From NCBI RefSeq assembly GCF_000750955.1, contig NZ_CCEJ010000008.1:227208-291207 (forward strand): a DNA stretch of 64,000 nucleotides. Reading direction: 5' to 3'. The notes beneath the pieces were generated by a model. The model ran no database searches. It saw nothing but the letters and a program-made list of their open reading frames with translations, and had not been told where the DNA came from. Each line of letters starts with the position of its first letter. The first letter of the stretch is position 1. Positions 60,731-64,000 of the stretch are shown here, one piece after another. Made by a program: the position numbers and the translations under genes. This stretch comes from Criblamydia sequanensis CRIB-18. GTDB taxonomy: Bacteria > Chlamydiota > Chlamydiia > Chlamydiales > Criblamydiaceae.

Positions 60731-61471
60731 TTAAAGTTCGCTATGTTCTGTGAGGAGTTCACCTGAAAAGAAAGTTTTAAAAGACCCTTCTTCAATCTCT
60801 AAGGAAAGGGATCCGTCCCGATTGAGCCTTCCCTTATTTCCCTTTTGGAGCTTCCCCGAATTATCTTTAAAGACAAGGGGGCCATCGAGGGTTAAACAAG
60901 ATTTAAAAGGTTCATAAAAAGGATCGAACCCCTCTTTTAGAAAAATAGAAATTTTTTCATTAAAGTTTTTAGCAATATCATTTTTAACTGCATCGATATT
61001 AAAAGTTCGATTGGTTTCAAGATATAGTGAGCTTACAGGATTTGAAAGGTTTTTAAGAGATTCTTCTTTCATGTTTATATTAAGCCCAAGACCTAAGCAA
61101 ACAAGACGTAAAGCACCAATTGATTTGGTTTCAGACAAAATGCCTGCGATCTTTTTCTTATGAATTAAGAGGTCATTCGGCCACTTGACTTTAGCTTCTA
61201 AGCCAAGTTTTTGGAGGACTTCGACAACTGACAAGGCTAAAATTTGGGGAGTGTTTGAAACATTTTTTTCTTCTTCGCAAAAAAAACAAAAACTCGCGTA
61301 AAGATTTTCCCCTTTAGGTGAAAACCAGCGATTTTTATGCCTTCCTCGACCGGCCGACTGCTCTTCAGCTGAAATCACGCTGAGTTTTTCCCTCGCTAGG
61401 AGTAGCGCATTTTGCAACACCCAAGTGTTAGTGGAATATAGGATGGGAAAGTTAATTTCTATTATTTCCAT
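60731..61471 (-). CDS. birA: Biotin-protein ligase BirA
   Basis: 246 residues. Biotin ligase signature: AEEQSAGRGRHKNRWFSPKG, KWPNDLLIHKKKIAGIL and CLGLGLNINM. It attaches biotin to acceptor proteins. There is no N-terminal DNA-binding domain, so it is not a repressor. Convergent with nifU; counterpart of CT725. Confidence 0.95.
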   Translation of the reverse strand: MEIIEINFPILYSTNTWVLQNALLLAREKLSVISAEEQSAGRGRHKNRWFSPKGENLYASFCFFCEEEKNVSNTPQILALSVVEVLQKLGLEAKVKWPNDLLIHKKKIAGILSETKSIGALRLVCLGLGLNINMKEESLKNLSNPVSSLYLETNRTFNIDAVKNDIAKNFNEKISIFLKEGFDPFYEPFKSCLTLDGPLVFKDNSGKLQKGNKGRLNRDGSLSLEIEEGSFKTFFSGELLTEHSEL

Positions 61472-61611
61472 ATTAGCTCAATTAAAAAAAAATATATAAT
61501 TCACAAAAAAATTAAAAAAGAGAGCCACATTTAACAATCAAACCCTTTAAAATTCAATCTTTTTCAAAATAAACCTCCTTGGATTCGAAACTTAAGGATG
61601 ATTCAGGTGAG

Positions 61612-62919
61612 TTATTTCAGCGGATCTTGGGGTTTTTGATTAAAATCTAAAATGAAGAAACTGTCATTTGATCCGATGATGATTTTTCCAATTTCTAGTC
61701 CTATTCTATCTCTGGATATATTTGAGGTTTCAAATTTTCTAAGTTCTTTTCCTGTCTCAATGTCCCAAAGTCTAATGGCTTTGTCTTTGGGTGAAAATAT
61801 TAAATCCCCTGAGTAACTGATGAGGTTTTTATCTAAAACATTTATATGAGTGACTTGACCGCTATGGCCTTCTAGGGTCCTAAGTCCTTTTCCTGTCTCA
61901 ACGTCCCAAATTCGTATAGTGCGATCCTTTGAAGCGCTAAAAAGCTTTCCTTGACTTTCTATCAACGCGGTTACAGACTTTGAATGGCCTTCGAGTTTTT
62001 TAAGCTCATTTGTTTCAATATCCAACAGATGAATAACTCCTTTTTTCAAAGCGATGAAGAGCTTTCCTTTGGCTGAGATAAATTTTTTTATAGGCTCAAG
62101 GTATTGTATCACTCTAATTTCATCTCCCGTTTTAGCATCCCAAATATAAAATTTATGGTCTTCGGTAATACTAAAAATTTTTCCGTCAGAAAGACAAAAG
62201 TTAGGAAAATAGTTAGGAGGCGCTAAGACTTTAAGTTCACTTCCTGTCTCAATATCCCACAACCTAATTGTATTGTCCCATGCGGTGCTGATGAGAGTTC
62301 CATCAAAGATATGCAATTTTGTGATGAGAGCCGTATGGCCGCTTAACACTTTAATCGTTCTTCCTTTCTCAAAATCCCAGACACGAATGGTATTAGCTGA
62401 GGAACTAAAGAGCTTTCCTTTAGACATATTAATATCTGTGTAATTTAGGATTTGTCCTTTAAGTCTTTTAATTTCTTTACCCGTCTTTCCATTGAGAACG
62501 CAGATATCGTGCTCGGTGCCAGCAAAAATGTTACCTTCTATTATCTTAAGGCAGGTTAAAACACTATCCAATTTTATTTTTGTAAGGTTGGGCTCGATTT
62601 TTCCGGAAGTGGATCTCATTCGGGCATCGGCCATCAATTGTTGCCATAAGAAGTTATCATCAATATTGGTTCGGGAAAGGGTTTTAGAGGATTCCGGAAA
62701 TGATTTAACAAATAGAGTTCTTATTAGGGCGCTATCCTTGCTTAGGATATTCCAGAGTTTACAAGTGAGAGCTGCCATGTTAAGGGATTTGAAGTCGAGA
62801 TTTGAAAAAATTTCTATCATTAATTCAGCGGGTAAGGAATGAATGCCTGGATCTTCTCTTTCTTCACTTTCATTAAGACCCTCAATAATTGACGGCTTTG
62901 AGCCCACTCTATTATACAT
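61612..62919 (-). CDS. F-box/WD40-repeat protein (candidate ubiquitin-ligase mimic)
   Basis: 435 residues. An F-box at about 27-66 (IHSLPAELMIEIFSNLDFKS, LNMAALTCKLWNILSKDSAL) is followed by seven-bladed-type WD40 repeats ending in RLWD, RIWD or similar (ILNYTDINMSKGKLFSSSAN and RTIRIWDVETGKGLRTLEGH). In eukaryotes F-box/WD40 proteins recruit substrates to SCF ubiquitin ligases by binding Skp1; in intracellular bacteria they are host-directed effectors. The tandem paralogue begins 28 bases away on the same strand. No signal peptide. Confidence 0.9.
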   Translation of the reverse strand: MYNRVGSKPSIIEGLNESEEREDPGIHSLPAELMIEIFSNLDFKSLNMAALTCKLWNILSKDSALIRTLFVKSFPESSKTLSRTNIDDNFLWQQLMADARMRSTSGKIEPNLTKIKLDSVLTCLKIIEGNIFAGTEHDICVLNGKTGKEIKRLKGQILNYTDINMSKGKLFSSSANTIRVWDFEKGRTIKVLSGHTALITKLHIFDGTLISTAWDNTIRLWDIETGSELKVLAPPNYFPNFCLSDGKIFSITEDHKFYIWDAKTGDEIRVIQYLEPIKKFISAKGKLFIALKKGVIHLLDIETNELKKLEGHSKSVTALIESQGKLFSASKDRTIRIWDVETGKGLRTLEGHSGQVTHINVLDKNLISYSGDLIFSPKDKAIRLWDIETGKELRKFETSNISRDRIGLEIGKIIIGSNDSFFILDFNQKPQDPLK

Positions 62920-62947
62920 AATTTAATTTTAGGATGGTTTCAGCGTG

Positions 62948-64000
62948 TTATGTCATGGGATTTTTTGGTTTTTGATTAAAATCAAAAATGAAGATGCTGC
63001 TATTTGAGCCTGTGATGATTTTTCCCTTTTCTAGTTGTATATTAAGTAAATTCAGGCGGATATTATCTGTAGAAAGGGTCGATGTCTCAAACTTTCTTAG
63101 TTGTTTGCCTGTCTCAATGTCCCAAAGTCGAATGGTTCGGTCTTCTGAGAATCGAGATATTGAATCTCTTGAGTAACTGATGAGGTTTTTGTCTAAAACT
63201 TCAATATGTGTAATTAGATCACAATGACCCTCTAAGGTCATAAGTTTCCTTCCTGACAAAGCGTCCCAAACTTGTATAGTGTGATCCTCTGAGCCGCTAA
63301 AGATTTTACCTTGAGCCCCTACCAAAGCGGTAACAGACTTTGTATGGCCCTCGAGTTTTTTAAGCTCACTTGTTTCAATATCCAACATGTGAATAACTCC
63401 CCCCTTTAAAGGGATGAAGATCTTTCCTCGCGTTGAAATAAATCTTTCTATAGGCTCGAGGTATTCGATGACTCTAATTTTATCTCCTGTTCTAGCGTCC
63501 CAAATATATAATTTATGATCTTCGGTAATACTAAAAATTTTTCCTTCAGAAAGACAAAAGTTAGGAGAATAGTTTGGAGGTGCTAAAACTTTAAGTTCAT
63601 TTCCTGTCTTAATGTCCCAAAGCCTTAAGGTCATGTCCCAAGAGGTGCTAATGAGAATTTCATTGAAGATACCCAATTTTGTGACACTGTCAGCATGACC
63701 TCTTAATACTTCAATGGTTTCTTCCTTCTCAAAGTCCCAAATGCGAATGGTTTTATCAAGTGAAGAACTAAAGAGATTCCTGTCTGACATGATAATATCT
63801 GTGGCATGGAGGATATGGCCTTTAAAGCTTTTAATTTCTTTTCCGGTATTCCCATCGAAAATGCGGATAAGGTTATCAAAGGTTCCGACAAAGAGGTAGC
63901 CCTCTATCAGCTTAAGGTATGTTAACCAACTAGTTAATTTTATTTCTGTAATATTGGGTTCAATCTTTCCTGATTGCGATCTCATTCGGGCATCGGCCAT
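62948..64000 (-). CDS. WD40-repeat protein, paralogue of the preceding gene (5' end outside window)
   Basis: 350 codons are visible; the 5' end lies beyond the right edge. Blades such as IWDFEKEETIEVLRGHADSV and VWDALSGRKLMTLEGHCDLI match the 61612-62919 protein closely along its length, and both share ADARMRS and SGKIEPN. The paralogue has an F-box at its N-terminus, so this one probably begins with one as well, but that part is not in view. The two are a tandem duplication. Confidence 0.85.
   Translation of the reverse strand: MADARMRSQSGKIEPNITEIKLTSWLTYLKLIEGYLFVGTFDNLIRIFDGNTGKEIKSFKGHILHATDIIMSDRNLFSSSLDKTIRIWDFEKEETIEVLRGHADSVTKLGIFNEILISTSWDMTLRLWDIKTGNELKVLAPPNYSPNFCLSEGKIFSITEDHKLYIWDARTGDKIRVIEYLEPIERFISTRGKIFIPLKGGVIHMLDIETSELKKLEGHTKSVTALVGAQGKIFSGSEDHTIQVWDALSGRKLMTLEGHCDLITHIEVLDKNLISYSRDSISRFSEDRTIRLWDIETGKQLRKFETSTLSTDNIRLNLLNIQLEKGKIITGSNSSIFIFDFNQKPKNPMT

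Noticed and set aside
1..64000. CRISPR array, rRNA genes, prophage, replication origin
   Set aside because: No regular spacer-repeat array, no rRNA-like stretch, no phage structural genes, and no cluster of DnaA-type boxes was found by reading.

Overview
This A+T-rich window comes from a member of the Chlamydiae, most likely an environmental (amoeba-associated, Parachlamydiales-type) species rather than a vertebrate Chlamydia. The evidence is gene order remembered from Chlamydia trachomatis: tatD-dsbD-tolQ-tolR-tolA-like-tolB-pal-LysM protein (like CT594-CT601), dppF-dppD-DUF47-pit (like CT689-CT692), rluB/gpmA/nifS/nifU/birA (like CT720-CT725), a three-gene zinc/manganese ABC transporter (like CT415-CT417), and a topoisomerase I carrying a C-terminal SWIB domain. 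Genes such as batA-E, murI, ndh, F-box/WD40 proteins, an ankyrin-type protein and GT92 and LicD enzymes point to a larger environmental chlamydial genome. No database search was possible, so the family-level placement is inference.

Layout. 1-4.3 kb: partial NhaC antiporter, exported LicD-like enzyme, gene debris, CstB-like persulfide dioxygenase/rhodanese. 4.3-10.7 kb: uvrB, a PfkB kinase with an apparent signal peptide, a methyltransferase-fold protein with an acidic Ser-rich tail, an O-methyltransferase and a NodB-type deacetylase. 11-16 kb: znuABC between two tRNA-Ser genes, NDH-2, a DUF1761 membrane protein and decayed sequence. 16.8-25.9 kb: conserved envelope block (TatD, DsbD, Tol-Pal, LysM protein, glutamate racemase). 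26-36.5 kb: accessory region with a frameshifted secreted GT92 gene, a putative ADP-ribosyltransferase, cyclophilin, topA-SWIB, an ankyrin-type protein, a PI3/4-kinase-like protein and gene remnants. 36.6-45.7 kb: TPR membrane protein, parB, and a Bat (aerotolerance-type) operon with a BatB-BatC-like fusion. 45.9-50.3 kb: dipeptide ABC ATPases and phosphate uptake. 50.3-51.5 kb: a repeat of about 170 bp (a second copy lies at 27.55-27.72 kb in the opposite orientation) interrupted by a decayed IS982-type transposase. 51.5-61.5 kb: HMG-CoA-lyase-like protein, MFS transporter, unknown protein, Rsm22-like methyltransferase, RluB, GpmA, a NifS-like protein lacking its catalytic residues, a partly degenerate NifU, and BirA. 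61.6-64 kb: two tandem WD40 paralogues, at least one with an F-box.

How it fits together. Most of the window is chlamydial housekeeping: envelope integrity, metal, phosphate and peptide import, DNA repair and chromosome partition. Between these blocks sit host-interaction candidates (ADP-ribosyltransferase, lipid-kinase-like protein, ankyrin-type protein, F-box/WD40 pair, acidic methyltransferase-like protein, exported PfkB kinase, GT92 and LicD). The most striking observations are the ADP-ribosyltransferase-like ORF, the NifS/NifU pair without active-site residues, the A10 tract splitting the GT92 gene, and the interrupted repeat with short inverted termini.
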